This document shows, one piece after another, positions 16,931-17,178 of a stretch of 17,178 bases of DNA (its first letter is position 1; every line of letters begins with the position of its first letter). The translations under genes were made by a program, and so were the position numbers. Location: positions 1 through 17,178 of the forward strand of contig SXRG01000094.1 in the NCBI GenBank assembly GCA_005793645.1. The letters run 5' to 3'. Source of the stretch: Burkholderiales bacterium (GTDB taxonomy: Bacteria > Pseudomonadota > Gammaproteobacteria > Burkholderiales > Thiobacillaceae). The notes under the pieces were generated by a model. The model saw only the letters and a list, made by a program, of their open reading frames with translations, made no database searches and was not told the DNA's origin.

Positions 16931-16958
16931 CCTCAAACCTGCTCAGCAGGCCTTGAGG
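16931..16958. repeat. hairpin between tRNA-Ser and ssrA
   Basis: CCTCAA ... TTGAGG encloses an inner CCTGC-TCA-GCAGG stem, giving an interrupted hairpin of 11 pairs ten bases past the tRNA. No T run follows. It may help 3' processing or be part of a compound terminator with the next stem. Confidence 0.4.
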
Positions 16959-16967
16959 CAGCCTTAG

Positions 16968-16991
16968 GCCCCGCACCACGCGGAGCTTTTT
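16968..16991 (+). terminator. probable intrinsic terminator of tRNA-Ser
   Basis: A short GC stem (CCGC/GCGG, extended by GC/GC across one mismatch, loop ACCAC) is followed directly by TTTTT at 16987-16991. It ends about 17 bases before the -35 box of ssrA, the expected place for a terminator separating the two RNA genes. Confidence 0.5.
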
Positions 16992-17007
16992 GCGATGGAA
17001 CATCCCC

Positions 17008-17035
17008 TTGATTTATTGAAAATTACTGCTATTGT
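17008..17035 (+). promoter_or_regulatory. candidate ssrA promoter
   Basis: TTGATT (17008-17013) and TATTGT (17030-17035) are spaced by 16 bases in an AT-rich island. The predicted start lies about five bases before the mature tmRNA 5' end, consistent with a short leader removed by RNase P. Confidence 0.5.
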
Positions 17036-17046
17036 AAAAAGCCTGT

Positions 17047-17178
17047 GGGTCCGACCTGGTTTCGACGGGGGTCGCGAAGCGGAGCAGGGCATACCGAGGA
17101 CCAGTTCCCTCGTAAATCTACTGGAAATCTATAAACGCCAACGACGAGCGTTTCGCTCTAGCCGCTTAAGGCTGGACC
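17047..17178 (+). ncRNA. ssrA: tmRNA (transfer-messenger RNA), 5' part, cut by window edge
   Basis: tmRNA rescues stalled ribosomes in trans-translation with SmpB. The 5' end GGGTCCGACCTGGTTTCGAC carries the half-acceptor stem and the D-loop-like TTCGACGGGG, as in E. coli. The resume codon is GCC at 17137-17139, and the tag frame reads ANDERFALAA, ending in TAA at 17167-17169. With the alanine delivered by the tRNA domain the tag is AANDERFALAA; its LAA end fits ClpXP/ClpAP recognition. TCGTAAATC upstream of the resume codon matches the conserved region that sets the frame. The later pseudoknots and the 3' tRNA-like half are outside the window. Confidence 0.95.

Overview
The window looks like ordinary, gene-dense chromosome from a moderately GC-rich proteobacterium, most likely a gammaproteobacterium; a beta- or acidithiobacillia-type organism cannot be excluded. 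The reasons are the conserved supra-operon order serC-pheA-hisC-tyrA-aroA-cmk-rpsA, an E. coli-like class I EPSP synthase, a bifunctional PheA, an MltF-type lytic transglycosylase, and a tmRNA whose tag reads ANDERFALAA, close to the enterobacterial ANDENYALAA. No phage, insertion-sequence, plasmid or CRISPR signal is visible.

Left block (about 1-9089, all minus strand, so transcription runs from right to left): an AarF/UbiB-type atypical kinase, then serC, pheA, hisC, tyrA, aroA, cmk and the 5' part of rpsA. The serC/pheA, hisC/tyrA and tyrA/aroA junctions overlap by 4-8 bases, which suggests translational coupling. The block joins phosphoserine aminotransferase to the last common shikimate step and the Phe/Tyr branches, then to cytidylate kinase. 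A clear intrinsic terminator separates cmk from the ribosomal protein S1 gene.

Middle block (about 9090-15257, plus strand): a short divergent region carries a near-consensus sigma-70 promoter overlapped by a Fur-box-like site, followed by feoA and feoB (ferrous iron uptake), a large hybrid sensor histidine kinase (two TM segments, PAS, HisKA, HATPase, REC, HPt), and serS.

Right block (15258-17178): mltF on the minus strand, convergent with serS, then on the plus strand tRNA-Ser(CGA) and the 5' part of ssrA (tmRNA), which runs off the window end.

I did not find a convincing new multi-gene system. The points most worth a second look are inside familiar genes: AroA carries two in-frame insertions with repeat or palindrome character and a serine at the position of the well-known E. 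coli/Salmonella Pro101; the ACT domain of PheA lacks the usual ESRP motif; the HPt domain of the hybrid kinase has Cys where Lys is conserved; and feoA appears to be translated from a leaderless or nearly leaderless mRNA under Fur control.
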